The position numbers were made by a program, and so were the translations under genes. This document shows positions 34,521 to 49,500 of a stretch of 64,000 bases of DNA, piece after piece. The notes under the pieces were generated by a model. It saw only the letters and a list, made by a program, of their open reading frames with translations. It did no database searches and was not told the origin of the DNA. Numbering within the stretch: position 1 is the stretch's first letter; each line of letters opens with the position of its first letter. Source of the stretch: Smittia aterrima (lineage: Eukaryota; Arthropoda; Insecta; Diptera; Chironomidae). The DNA is taken from positions 11,594,854 through 11,658,853 of the forward strand of contig CP093830.1 in the NCBI GenBank assembly GCA_033063855.1, written 5' to 3'.

Positions 34521-37500
34521 GGAGAAAAAAGGGAAAATGTAATTAAAATAATTTAGATTTGGAAAAAATTAGCATATTTTTCTAAGCCTCGAGCAGATCT
34601 TAAGGGAATAAAGAGAAAGAAATGAGCAACGCTTAATTGTTGTCTTGAAATAATTAGCAGATACCCTTGAGAGCTCGCGCTTTTCCCCCTTCTGTCCTTT
34701 TGTTATCCGCTGAACAGAAAATTTTCTCAATGAGCGCGAAAAGAGCAGAAAAGTTTTATCGATGGAAATCGCTTCTGAGGGGATGAGAACGGTTAATTAA
34801 CATTGAAAATTATCATCATCATCAAGAAATTAAAGGTAAATCTCTAGAGAGAATGCGAGGCGAAGCGGAGTCAGGCTCAATTATCGATTTTTCTTCCTTC
34901 CTCCTCTGAGATTTCTTTTCTCTCTATAATTAAATTAGTTGAAAGAAAAATGAAATACGTAACGTCAAGGAGGGGAGTGAAAATTGTTTAAAGACGAAAA
35001 GTTTATGACGCTTTTTAGAGAGCTTAGTAAAGAAGCTTTAACACAAACAAATGAGATGTGAAGGGTAAAGTTTCGAAAGTTTCGAATAATTGAAGAAACC
35101 AATCGATAGATATTCAAATATAGCTTTCAAGCGCTTTCACATTGCACTCAGTTTGCATAATTTTAAGATTTTCTCAGTTGAGTATCTTTCTTATTGAACT
35201 TTAAACTTCTTCGTTAGATAGTTCGAGAAGATCAACTTTGTTATGAAGAGACAGACACAGAGAGAGGGTCAACTGTTTAAAAGTTTAAAGAAAATTTATC
35301 AGAAATAAAAAGAAATGAAGTGAGCAGAGCGAAGAGAAACTTTCTGTCACAAAGTAATTAATAAGAAAAATGAATTATTCAATTGCGAAACTAAAGAGGA
35401 AAATCTTTGTAAGTCATTGAAGTGATGAAGCTTCACGTTAAGGAGAAGCGAAGAAATATATTTAATTAATTTCTTTACTTCTTCATAGACACTCGAAGGA
35501 TGTCTAAAGGGAAGAGAACTTGTGTTATGACACTTTCTCGATATGAAAAGAAATTTATTCTGACACTCAGTCAAGACGTGATTTATCGCAGACACTTTTC
35601 CCTCCTCGCTCTCAACAAAGAAGAAGAAAAAGTTGTTTTTTACACGTCCAAACAAGACCAAACTTTCTGGCATATCAATTCAAACACTCTCTCTCTCTAT
35701 TGATACTCGGGCGATATTCCTTTGGCCCAGCGTTAGCTTATTGATGTTTCGCTGCCACATCAAAAAATCAATACTGTCGATAGATAGAAAATTTATGGTA
35801 GCACCAGAGCAAAGAGAGAGTGAGTGAGTGAACGGGAGGGAAAAAAATCTTCCGAGCCAGCTTTTTGATTGAACAAATAACATGAAAAAAACGATATTGA
35901 ATAATTTTTCAGCCATCACAAGGGACGACGGATGAATTTGTGTAGTTTCAATCTACTCGCACAGTCTCCTTCGCTACAGATGTAGCCAGCTAGAGTTGAG
36001 CAGTCGAGTGAATCAAGTCATTATTCATGTCGAAAGTGTCACTTCTATCGATAGTTGCTTTTCCCTTTCGCAGTTTGTTGCTGTTTGTATCCATCGAACT
36101 TCTGTGCTTGCCACTATCAAAAGTCAGTGAAGTTGTTTTTGGAAAGGTTGAAGCGAGAAGGAAATTCCAAACTATCATGACAAATATTTGATTTACTCGA
36201 ACATTTCTCGCAAGATATTCGATCAATGGTGCAGCACTCGTTGATTAATGGCAATTTCCAACATTTTGAATTATTCATGTTTTCCGTTCTCGCCGAGTTT
36301 TTATTTTAGTTCACACAGATTGGAGACACGTTTGCTCAATCATTTGCTTGTAGAGGCTCCATCATTCAGTTAATACCGTAGCTTGTCTTTGTAAACAGCA
36401 AATGACACGCGTCACAAAATTAATGAAGGAGAATCAACCGTAACGAAGGCAGAAGTGAAAAGAAAGGAAATTCAATAATGAGAGCAATAAAACAAAACCC
36501 TTGATCAGGTGGATAGGAATTTATTTTCCTAGTCGAGCAGTAAATAGACTACAGCCAGAAAGTTCGTTCTCGTGACATTCGAAGAAAAAAGGAAAACGTT
36601 TGACATTTTTACATGCTCGGCCAGCGTTGAACAGCTTTAACCTTTCGGGGGCAGTAGTTTCCGTTCCACAAAAAAAAAAGGAAAATCAATAGAGCGGAGC
36701 CCTTCTATCAATGTCCCAGAACTCAAATGAATTCTCTGAATGGAGATATTAATAAAGATTCAATTATGAATTGGCCGAATGGGCCCGAAAAAGCATTTTG
36801 CCGATAACGACTTTACACACAAAATTGAACCTCCATCAATCGACTCATTCTTCTCTTTACACATCAGAAATTTTGAATGAAAATCAAATTGAATTAGGGA
36901 CGAACGGAAAATTGTTTCTGTAGAACAAAATATTCACGAAGAAATTGATTTTCGGAACGGGCTTTGCTGCTGGCCGCACAGATAACGAACAGAGGTTAGC
37001 TAAATTTGCTAGCATACACGCTGCAATAATTAAAATTAACATGTTAGTTTAAACTTAAAAGTTTTAAAGTCCAAAATTACAAAGATAAATTGGCCTGCGG
37101 TGATTGCTCATGTGGATGAGCGCGATGAGTGAAGAGCAACCAAATAAGCCTTTGGAGAGATTAAAATTGATCCTCAAGACTTTTTAATGAAAGCATTGAT
37201 GGTTTACAGATAAGTTCAGCTAGGGCTATGCAAACTCATAACAGATAAAAGCTTTGAGGTGAAAACTTTCAATATTAATGTTTTCATTTCGGAAAAGCTT
37301 CATTGCTAAAGTGCTTAGCCGTAAAAGTTTTTCTAGAAAATCTCCTGATCCCATCCATAGCAATGTTTGCAGAAACTTCCTCGGCTTTTCGCAACAACCC
37401 TTATGCTTCTCAGTGCACAGGATATTAAAATGAATTTCATTTACACAGTTTCAACAAGTCATCATGACCAGAAGCTCTAATAAAATAAACTGCAGCATCA

Positions 37501-40500
37501 GCAAAGAGCTGCAAAGGCTTCTTCTTCGTGTCCCATCTCAGCATCAAGTTGAAAAGTCTCGTCTACACCAAAAAGGCGACCCAAAGCGCTCATCAATTCA
37601 GAGAGAAACGAATTAAATTTGTATTTATTTATTTTTCTTCACACAATTTTCTTTTGTTTTCTTCGAAGGAAATCAATGAATAAATTTGACCGAAAAAGGG
37701 AAACAAGCAGACCCCAAAATGCAGAGAGAAACATGAATATTTATTAGAGTTCACCATTGTAATTTTATTGCACAACATTTTTGGGTTATCAAATATTATC
37801 TATTCGGCTTGTGGAAAGGTTCACGGCTGATGTAATAAAAACAAAAAAGGGGGACGCGGGTCGACGAAAAATAAACATGAATAACCATGAGTTTTTCAGA
37901 GCGAATGCCGGACGTCCAGATGCTCGTAAATAAGCGACGTAATTTTTTGTTGATAAATTATTCGCCGCCGCACGCGCTCCATGTTGTCCACAGTTAATAA
38001 AATTAAATTGTTACAAATTTCCCAGCCCAACCGTTCCTGTCCGTTAATTGAATAGGAATGAATTTATTCATTCTGCTGAAAATAAATCAAAGACATGCAT
38101 TGTCATTCATAAATTTGGAGGAAAAAAAATCCTTTCAAGCTTCTCCTCCCCCCAGTCGCTTGATTCATCCAACCGCACGCGGATTGCTCTCGCTCGCTCT
38201 CTCTCGTAGACTTGCGGACATTTTTATGACAGTTTTTATCATCGACTAGAATAAATTTCAACGCTGACTCTCTCAGACGCGGCAAGCCAAACAATGGAGA
38301 GCTCCTGCTTTGCGGTGTCGTAACATGTCTTCAAGCTATTACATTTTAATGGTTGCTCTGATATGTTTTTATCGCCGCATTTTCCTTTTGTGAGATCCTC
38401 AAATTAAATTTATTATGCTAAATTCTGTAAATTTGTCTCGTTAAAGTTCTCAGCCTTTCGACGACTTGTTCTATTCTTTCATCGACAATGACGGATAAAA
38501 CTAACGAACAAATTTATGGTTTTATTTTAAGAGATTTATGAGAGCGATTTTTGACTGTTTATGGCTTTGCTGATAAAATATTTTCATTGAAGCACAATCT
38601 CGAGTTGAATGAATGAAAAGGAAGCTTTTATGACGCTTTAAATAAGATGTGAAGATAGTAAGCCTCATTTCCGAGACGCTTTTCCAGATGAAAACTCATT
38701 AAAACGTTTGACTTTAGAATTTAGAACGACGTTGTGAAAGGTTTGTGGGATAATAATTTAGTTTGAGCTGGTTGGGCGAGAAGAAAGATGTAGCATGTGT
38801 AAAGATTAATAAGTTAACACTCTCACCCACAGGAAAAATATTTCCTCTGCTCGTTTGTTTGAAATTTCATTAAATACTGCAGCTCAATATCAATCAGGTC
38901 TCTATGAAGTCTTTAGAGCTTAAAAGTTCGTGATAGATTTTAAATGTCTTTCGTCTCTGAAAGGATCAACATCGAGGTGAGCAATTTATCTGAAACAGAA
39001 ATAAATCCTCGAAGACATCGTGAGCCAATGTCACGTTCTATCAAATCCCTAGGATGTTTAATGTTTTTCCGATTTTAATTTGCTCGAAAGTCTATGGGAA
39101 GTGAAATCTTATCGTACACGTCTTCATGAAAGAAATACATTCGAGCACTTTGAAAATTCGTCACGCATGACACGCAGAACCACGAGGAACAACGATGAAT
39201 AAATCATGCAAATTCTAACTTTCTAGCCTGATCTCGCTACCGAAAACCATTAGAGCGAGATAAACACTCGAAGCAAATCAAAATAGTCGATGAAGCATCA
39301 TCAGATTATTTGATAGAACGGATTAAATATCCTCTCGTGTTTCTTTGGTTACGAGAAAAGGAATGTTTTGTTTTGAGGAAAAGAAGGAAAGCAAAGAAAC
39401 GAGATTACTTTCGCCAAGCGAAATCCTACACCAACAATCCTACTCGCAACTCACTCCATCTTCAACGCTAGAAAATGATAAACATTGAACATTATCAGAG
39501 CTTCCCTTTCTCGCCCCAAATTTTCTATGTGGAGCTTCGGATAAAATTTATACAACGAATTTTTTATCACAACGTCGAGAGATGAGTGGAAAATCAATAT
39601 CGCCTTAGAGGGAGATTGAATCGAAAGGGAAAAGTGTTTTGGTGAATTAAGTTGTTGAAAAAAAAACTTTTTTTTTGGGTTGAAACAAACGAATGTCGAA
39701 GTCTCAGCCACTTTGCTTTCAGAAGCAATTTGCCCACTTTTTCATTTTTTTCTTCTTCTGTTTAAGGCAATCTAGAACCTCTTGAGGAACGTTCTCTCCA
39801 CACGTTGGAAGCAATTTTGTTTTTACTGTTGTCGTTTAAAGGGAAATCGCGAAGTCTGTTGAACAACAATGTAATTTAGACTGAACCTAGTTCATTCAGG
39901 TTAACCTAGGACTCATACCCGAGAAGTTATTTATAATCCAATTGATCTTAATCGGGGAACAACAGTAAAGGTGTCGAACGAAACAAGATTACTTCCATCC
40001 TGAAAGTGTTAAAAAAAAGTGTAACAAGTTAAGTGGGAAAACTTACCGAAGGAGAACTCGAAAGAAAAAGGGAAGGAAAAGCGATCTCCAACTGGCTTTT
40101 ATTTTATTTTACATCGCTCTGCAAATCGTCGAGAAATGGATGTTGTGAATTTTTCAACTACAAACGCTCCACTCTCAATTTGCTTCGTAGCAGGAAAAAA
40201 AATGGGAAATTGCAACTCTGACACATTCAACAAGAGGAAACACTCTTTGTTCCCAACCCTCGAGTCGATTCATTTTCTCGGTTTGAGAAACGTGTCGCAA
40301 TTGAAGGAGAGGAGAGGGCACTTGAACCCCTTTTCTTTTAGTTTCCTTCATCCCTCATCAGAGCTCGTTGTGCCAACACATAATTATGATACTTAAAACT
40401 GTTATGTGGCTGGAACACTCTGTTTGCGTCGAGGAAACGATGTAAAAATTTGCCACCAATTAGAAGAGAAGCTGAACGATAAATTAGTTTAATTAGATTC

Positions 40501-43500
40501 AACTCACTCTTATGTTCGAAGGCAATCAGAATATTCAATCGAAGTGTTTTCCTTCTCCCATCAATTAGATACGCATTTGTCACGATTTGCAAGCGATTTA
40601 AAACAGTTGTCGAACGGCGAGAGGGATTTTTGCATAAGTGTCAATTGGCACGTCGTCAGTTAAGAGGATTTTCAGCTCACTTCACTCTCGACTTTCCCCG
40701 CCGTATCATGACACTCAGCAACACTTTTCGAACACCGGAGGGAGAAAAGGGGAGAGAAGCACACGAAGTGCAATTACAGGCAAAATTAAAATAAAATACG
40801 TGATGCAAATCTTTAAAACTGGCGCCCGACAAAGCATTTGGCTCGATCCGTGCTCGACGATGTCATAAGGAAGAGTTTATTTTATAGGATGGAACGAAAG
40901 CCACTCGGATTAATGTTCCGAAAAATGACATTTCTTGCTGTTGCGAGGGAAAAATGTTTCAGATAGCTAATGATTCACGTACTCAAATTTTTTAAATTTT
41001 AATGACGCTGAATTAAATCTTTTGTTGGTGGTAGCGCGGATGTTTGCCAGAACTTGTTCACGCTTCGAGTCAGACGTCTCTTGATCTCCCTCGCATTCAA
41101 CTTCTAGCGGAAACTTTTAGCTTCATTCGGTGGAAGCACTTTACGCCACGAAAGAAATTATTCAACGTTCCAACCGAGATTTTTAATTGCAATTCCCGAG
41201 GAGCATTCTCTACTTAAAAATTTATTCGGTTTGCTTCGAAACTCACTCCCACCTCATTTATTGCAGTGTTCTCTAATGGCTTGCAATTAAATGTGAAAAT
41301 ATATTTTCAGCAAATTGTTTTCATCCTAAAGTTGAAGTTACTTCAGCAATGTTTCGTGTAGTCGAGGTTAGGGTGTGCAAGTTGATGAAACTTATTCAAT
41401 CCATGCGTGCATCTTAAGCTTCTCCGTTGTCCTAGGCTTTGCCTCGTCTGCTGTGTGTCGCAGTTAATGAATGCCTCCCATCTGGAAGAATCCCATAAAT
41501 GCGAAACTGGCTGAAGGCAGAGATTTGCTCTGAGTGGTTTCAAGATTAAATCACTACGAGTGGTTAAACAAAAATCATTCTCTTGATTATAAGCGCTTTG
41601 GTTGTGGCTTTCTACGTGCATAAATGTGTTTATATCATGTTTCTTTATACATTCTTCGCCGTTTCATATAAAAAGCTTCTGTTAATTACTCCCAAGCCAT
41701 TCATTGAAACGGCTCTAATCTCGTGTTTCATATGCCTGAAGGAATAAAGCACAACATGACGAGCGGCAGCATGAGCACCAAGAGTTAAAAAGGAAAACAT
41801 AAAACGAAAATCTTTTTCCTCGCAAAAGTTCTTTGAGATTGTCTTTTTCAAATGAAAGCGAGTGATTAAATCAAATTACATAAAATGCTATGCTGCGAAT
41901 AAAGAGTCGTTGATCATTCTTCGTTCGTTCCCTTAACAAACCTCCCCAGCATTAAGCATCAACGCTTTACACATGAGAAATATAATTTTTATATTTATGT
42001 AGTCAGAGTAATTCAATTACGCATCGGAGCATAAGAGAAATCTTAATCAAAGTTATAATCTCCTTGGAAAATCCCTGCACGCATTAAGGGATTTTCATTA
42101 TGAGTCATGCAAAAAAAAATTGCGCCCCTGAAACGTTTATCGCTTGTCCCTTCATTTCTTTTTCCTCCCTTCTCAAGCGATAACTTCGCCGCCCTCGTCG
42201 CTACGACGAAATAAAACATCGCAGCGTGACTTTCTCTTTCTTCAGACATTCTTTTGTCAGTTGACAGTTTACTGGATGCCAGATTATAATTTATGTTTTG
42301 AATGGAACCGGGTAACAATGCAAAGACCGGAATGAAGTCGAGATAATTCACTGATTTTTCTAAAAACATTGTTTTGTTTTCGAACGGAAATTTGCGTGGA
42401 TTGAAGATAGAAAAGGTTTTCAAGAGTGGAAGATTGATGCTTGAAAAATTCTATTTAGATTTTAATCTCGACCTAATCTAATCAAAAACTAAATTCCTTC
42501 ATAACAACTCATAGTCAAGGTGTTACGTGAAAATTTAAAGCTTGATGCTTAACGAGAAAATTCCAACAAAAGGTTTAGCTCTGTTACTGCTTGTACGTTA
42601 GTAAATTGATTCACATCGACAACAATGTTGCATAATTTGAAGACATGTCCCAATCTCCTCTGGAGCTTGAAGCTTGGATGCATCAATGAGCTTTTCCAGC
42701 TCACATGTTTACATTAAAGCTTCATTATATTAGAATGACGTGTTTTCTAGAAAAGCATCCTCGTCGTGATCTTGTTATGAGAGATTGTGAGTGCTTTTAC
42801 TTGTTATCTTCCTCGTTGCATGTTCGTGATTCTAAATTATGAACCAGTCAACCACATAACTCATTGTTCGATGTGGTCGAACGGCAACCTTCAAAACACA
42901 AAATTTATCGACTACGCAGTGAAGAGAGAAAAAATGCTGATGTCGTCTGGAACGTCATGCTGGTTGAGCTTCAACACAAACACTTTAGCCCGCTGGTTTC
43001 AGTGGGAGAAGAACATTAAAAACTTTGCTATTTGCTAACAGAAAACGTTGTTTTTAGGTGAAAAAAAAAGGAGAGATGGAAAAGCTAAAAATCATAAATC
43101 ACTTCAATTAAATGGCCTTTAAAATACTGAAAGCAAGCGCGCAAAGACAAAAGCGAATGGTGTGTTAGGGTGGCGCGTTCATTGAAAAATGCTGAAAATG
43201 CGATAAAAAGGAACGCAAACAAAAGGATCCATAAATAAAAATTATAAAACGATGTTCATAAATCTGAGCTAGAGCTACGAGAGAGAGAAACGAAAACGAG
43301 CGTCGCAAAATATAGAATCGCAAATACAAATTAATGGAGAAACTTAAGAGAATAAATTAAATTAATTTCCCATTTCATAAAATACTGTCTGCGAGTGTCA
43401 ATATTTGCTGAATGATTGAGTTCGGATTGTTCAGTTTCTCACGTTTTGCCTTGGAAAAAATAATTATTTACTCTTTCTGAATAAATTTTTGTCTTGTAAG

Positions 43501-46500
43501 CCGCGACGATGCGAAGAAGTAGCTTTAAATTTTTACGAGAAGCTTTTCACTTCGCGCTCCTCTTAAAGTCAGCAGGGCGCGATAAAGGAAATCACAGAGG
43601 AACTTTTCTGATTTATTTGTCTTTCCCTTTTAATTTCTTGGCGAATCTCTCGTCCTGTACAAACACAAGACTGCTGGCCTCACTTGAATTCTGTCTTACG
43701 AGAACCTTCGTCGAGAGAGAGAAAGTGAAGTGTTTCGAGTAGGATCACCTTGTTATCGACCTGAAATTCCAAACAGACCTTCCGGCAGATCTTTTCTTCC
43801 CTTTTCTCCCGAACACTTCAACCTCATCGACCTTTGCCCAAATATCTTCGCAGAGTTTTGTCGGACAAACACCTGTAAAGTAAACCCCCCGAGAGAGGCT
43901 TAAGATTTTAATTTCTGTGTAAATGCGATGCTTCGATTTCTCCCCTCATTGACTGTAAGACGAAGATTGAGAATGTTTGAAAAGCTAATGGCTCTAAAAA
44001 TTGATATATTAGGGCACTCACTCTCCGTTTGTGTTTTCTTCTTTCGCACAATTAAGCGCATATTGATTTATTTCCTTCTCACTGTACGCACACGTTTATT
44101 AGAAGCGAGAGCAATTGGGTCGACCCTCCCACTCAATTTGCCCATTTCCAATATGCCAAATACTTCCACCGCTCGATGAGTCTCCCCGGTAGAATTTCAC
44201 TCTGCTGATTGTTACATGTTGCGTTAAAAGAGGATTTTCGTTATTCGCTCGAGAAGGTACGAGCGCCGTCGAAGATTGTGGAGAAGGGAAGTGAAAGCAA
44301 TCATTAGGCCTTCTTGCTTATTCCCTTTCTGTGATTTATTGAGCAGAAATTCATACAGTAAAGATTAATTTTATTAGTTTTTAGCATCGGCAAGGCAAGA
44401 AATGAGCAATGAGCATGAAAAAGCGTTCAATCGGAACCACCATTTAGTTCGCCACCATAAAAAAAAATTCACCCTCCTCACACCCTCGCCACCCATTTCA
44501 TTCATTACTTATAGAAAAGTTTCAATCGTTTTAATTAAAGTCGAGATCCGAGATTGCTTTTGCGACGCGGACCTTAGCGACAATGAACAGCACCAGCATT
44601 GGTGGAAGCCAATTACTTTTCGATCGACTTATTATCATGAACACTGATACCGCACACCGCACACAATATTCTCCGAGTCTTATTTATTGTCCGTTCGAAT
44701 AAGTTTTATTAGCATTCGATGGCAGAATAGCTTTAGCTTTAACGTAGCATGGAGTTCCGTTACGATGCTCATCGCAAGACAGGGCAAGAGGATGAAAAAA
44801 AAAGGAAAAGAGGGAAACTAACTAACTCTGCACATTTAACCGGGGCGAATGGATTCGATTCACTTGATTGCACTTTTCACTCTCAGTGCAGAAGAATGGG
44901 AAGAAGAAAGTGATTGGCAACGATAACTCTCGCATTGATTCTCACGCTAAGGAGAAAAGCTTTCGAATGATTATTTTCAAGTCTCCGGGATTTCCTTATT
45001 GCAAAAAATTGACGACAATAACATCGACAACGACGACGGGCGTCTTATGCTGTTTATTTCTATCTTCAATTTTCTTTATTGGATGTACGCAGCTTTCGCT
45101 TAAATAGGATTCGATTGAATCAAGTTACTTCCACTCGTACTCACTCGCTTTCCGTTCTTCTTTCATTTATTCAAAACCTTCTTTATTGTTTCGATTGCTT
45201 TTCATTGCGTTTTTTTTATGCTGCTCGTTGTGTGTGAGCGATTCTCTCCTTTCAGCGTACGAGGGAGAGAAAATATCATTTAATGTGAGTTGAGGGGTTG
45301 TTTAGAAGGAAATCTTTATAGCAGGCTTGCTCAAGGATAACGTCACGATCTGATAAGTTTCATCACGATAAACAATTTAAATAAAAGGTTGAGCAGCTCT
45401 ATCAAGGAAACCACATAAAGAAATACAGAGAGAGAGCTGAAATTATTGACTTGTTTATTGCTATCATACGTTTTTCCCATACACATTTCCCTCCAGTACC
45501 TCCGAGCGAGAAAGAAAGAAAACCCCCGATTTTCCAATTTGCGGCGAAATTTATTTGCATTGGCTTTTATGTTGGATGCGTGTTACATAAAGCTGGTGTG
45601 TGCTCGGTTTGTCTTTCTCCTCATTCCTCATTCCGTGCAACAATATAAAGTGGCCAGCAACGAGAAGGGCTGGCCAAGCTGAAAGCGAGATCAATTAATG
45701 CGAGGGGATCGAAGGGCGCTCAATAAATATTTCATGTGGCTTTCAAGTTTATTGTTGTCAATTAAACCACGGTTTTCCACGAAGCACTCAACCTCCGCCG
45801 CCTACACAATGGGAAGCGAGATTGAAATTAAGATTGCCAATCAAAAGTGGAAGCTTGAAATTATGCTTCAAGCAAATATTAGAATAAAACTCGCGAGATT
45901 TGAAATTGTAGAAATGTTTTATTTATGAGTTCTTTGACGACTTTTGTTGTGATGGCGGATCGAAGGATGAGGAAAATCTACCTTTTCACAGTTCGCAAAG
46001 TACTCGAGATGAGTGAAAATTTCATTTTTCTTTCATAATTTAAATACTTTATCATCCTTCGTTTGTGAAGACGCGACAGTTGATTTCATATCTATTTCTT
46101 ATCTTATCACATCTGACACTTTCGAGCGTTAGAAGGAGGGAAAAAGAGAAAAAATGTTGAGGCACGACCGTGAAGAAAAAACCATGAACGGGAACGAACG
46201 ATGACGATAAATCATTACTGATACATTTCAACTGCGAGATGGTTTGCGATAAAGTGAAGCTGCCGTTTGATTCAAAGCGAGAGAGAAAAAAAAGAGGGAG
46301 TTTGAAATTTATATCCGTCGTTCGGAGAATGTCGAACGATGACGAAAGTGAAAGTTAAAGCCAAACAGTGAAGTTGATACGAAATCTCGATAAAAATCGA
46401 TTTCTATAATAAAGAAAAATCTTGAGAAGGGTTCAAAGTGTCGGAACTCGATACTTTAGAAACAATCTCGATACGTTTCGTCCACAAAATGTCCGATGAA

Positions 46501-49500
46501 CTTAAACTTTGAATCTCAATGAAGGCCCTTGAGACCTCAAAAGTTTCTTAACGATCAATCATTTCCATGAAAAAAGATTCTCACAAATTTACTGTTTTAA
46601 TAAACCACGCGTCGCCAATTTGTTATTGTACAACGATCTCTGTTCTAACTGAAATCAATTATAAGCGGATTACAGCGAGCTGATGCATCGCTTCATAATT
46701 GCAGGATTTAACATTATTACATCACACACGAGGGACTTGCGAGGGGTGCAAGCGATTCAATCTCTTCAAATTAATCTCCAGCAATTCTTTCAATGAAGTC
46801 AGCAAATCAAAACATGTGCCATGCTCACATGAAGGAAATCCCTTAAAAATTATTTATTATACCCCTAACGGCGTCGTCACCCCTCCCGTTTTACAACCAT
46901 TGATTATGTCGTTGATTCTTTTTTCTTTTGCGTGCTTCTTGATAAAGAGTAATTTGGATTATAGAAATTTGTTTTTATCTCTCTATCGACAGAGCACTCA
47001 AACGAAACATTGTCGAGGATCGATGGAACAAGAAATTCGACGGAATAATAATTTTCAATCAGAACTGGAAGAGGAAGCGTGTAACGAGAAGTGATGTCGA
47101 TTTAACGAAGTGAGCAGCATCTCTGCGAGTAAGAGAATCATTATCGTGATTTGAAATCGAGAAGGAGACGAAAATATTATGGAAATCGAGATTTTGCTTC
47201 TCTGTTCACGATTAGAGAAACGAAGCTTTTATCAAATTCATCGACGAATGATGAGCGTGAGACAATTCGTCGATGAGAACGTCTGAAGCTTTTCGCATAC
47301 AAAATTTAAATTTAAATTCATTCGAAAAAGAGAAACTTGACATAAATTCAATTGGCGTCGCGTTCAATTTCGTCTATCGCTTTCCAACTTTGAAGACGGA
47401 AGATGAATTAAGCTATCATGATGAAATTAGAATTAAACAGAAGAAAATTTCTAATTAAATTAGAATTTGCAGATTGTTCGCTTTATCGTCTCATCATCAT
47501 TTCATGAAAAGACGCTTGCAATGAAAATGCTTTTTGCGTCTGCTGTGCAATGTGCTGTGTTTGTGCCAGAGGACTAAAGAAGGCTCTTTTGAGTAGGAAA
47601 ATTTGATTAGGCGACAATAAAGAAACTTTTGAATTCGACGTAACAAAATTTTATGAAGAGAGAAGATTCGATCAAAAAGCACGTGACGAGAAAAGTGAAA
47701 TCGGAGAAAGGAAATGTTGGAGCGTAGCTTGTGAACACAGCTTCTATGAAACACAATATCCTTATCTTAAAAGAAATCGTTTTCTCCTGCAACACTTAAC
47801 GAAATGTGCTAGAAGCTTTTCTAATCAGTCGCCATGTCTGATTCTGACAGTAAGATAGTCAATTACATTGGCAGTGCAATTTTAGAAATCTCAACCAGTC
47901 AACATTCTCATTCAAAATTTAAGATACAAATTCAAAATTCGAAACCATCGAACATAAAGAAATATGAAATTGTTGTACGAGTCGACTCAACGCTGTTGTT
48001 GAAATTCAATTTGCTCCTGCCAATTTTGTCAAAACAATTTTCCGGAAAACTCCGGAACGAAAGTGCAATGGAGAGTCATTTAAATTCATTTTCAACCTTA
48101 TTTAATTGAATCTCAGGCACTTTTTGGCATAAATTCTACAGTGTGTGACCAGACGCTCATAAATATTTATGAAGAGATTTAAAAAGCGGAGGAACGGAAA
48201 ACGTACTTAATTAGAGCCTCGCAAGAAGAGACTTTTGCGAGGAGAAAAAAATTCAACGGAATAAATGCATTGCTAATGAAAAGCGAAAATAAAAGTAGAA
48301 ATGTATAAATCAGAGATAATAATTTTTATTCAAAAAAAAAATAAAGTTTTTGGTACTGTGCCGCTTGATGCTAATGCACATTTTATCTCGCTAGCTATGC
48401 AGATAAACAAGGAGAGAGAATGTACGGGGGAAAATTGAAACATCAAAATGCAACAAGAAAGCAGAGATTTTTTTTCATGTGATGCCTATTGTGCTTAAAG
48501 TCCGTGAGGAAAAGGTTTAATCGGTGATTTCCCCTCGATGAGCGAGAGAAAGCTTTTTCTCTCAATGGAAATTGCAGTTTCTAAAAATAAAGCTTCCTCG
48601 TTCCAGCGTAAATCCTAGCGATGACGTTGCGCAATCGTTGGAAAACCTTTCCAATCAAGTCAGATGATTGAGGAAATTTCTTTTCCTATCGTCATTCATC
48701 GCTTCGAGCGGGTTTTCGTTTGTTTTCTTTGCTCCGTCGTCCTCGGAAAAGTTTGAAAATTGAAAATATATTTTTTTGCTGACCTCAAAAGAGAAGAGAA
48801 AATTCCTGTAGCGAGCGCAAAAAGCGAAGACCGGAGGATTGTCACAGAAACTTGTTTGTCATCAATATCAGGGTTGAGAGAGAAAAAAAAAGGCAAATCG
48901 AAGAAAAACATTTTGTTAGAGCCTCGTCACAAGAAGGGACACAAAAAAATGTCAAAGGATAATTAAAATGTTTTGAATTTCTCTTTCGTTCGCTCCGCGC
49001 CCAAGCCTTCTCCAACACCCAATATTTCAAGGAGGAAGGAAAACGGTCAAATCACGTCGGCACGAGCACGACAACTCCGAGCCCGAGCAAATCCGCAAAC
49101 ATTCAAATTCACACAGTCACTGAGCTATTATTTACATAACTGATGCCAACATCAGCAGAAAAATGTGTTCTGGCGGTTGAAGGGACGACGACGATGTCGA
49201 CGACGATTGAAAAATGATGAAACACCCTCGCCAGCCCAAAACTGTTTGTGTGTTTACAATGTTCTTTTGAGCAGAGGGTAGAAAAGAGAATTTAAACATA
49301 CAAAGCAAGTTTCGTGACCAAAAAATTATATTTCCAGCAGCATTTATGCGCCCAGCATATAAATTTGATTTATTTCCATTCAAACTCTGCTCGCTATTGC
49401 TTTTTAAGAGTCTTTCACTTTTCAAAAACACGAATTGGGGGGAGGCGATGGCGGTCGAATTGTCTCTTTCAAATTACTTTGCTATTCGAATCACGTTTGC

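Noticed and set aside
41343..41621. Possible mobile-element protein fragment on the minus strand
   Set aside because: The frame looked transposon-like at first, but I could not identify any reverse transcriptase or transposase motif.
46699..47094. 131-codon plus-strand frame in the desert
   Set aside because: No recognisable motif or matching exon; within chance length for such a long non-coding region.
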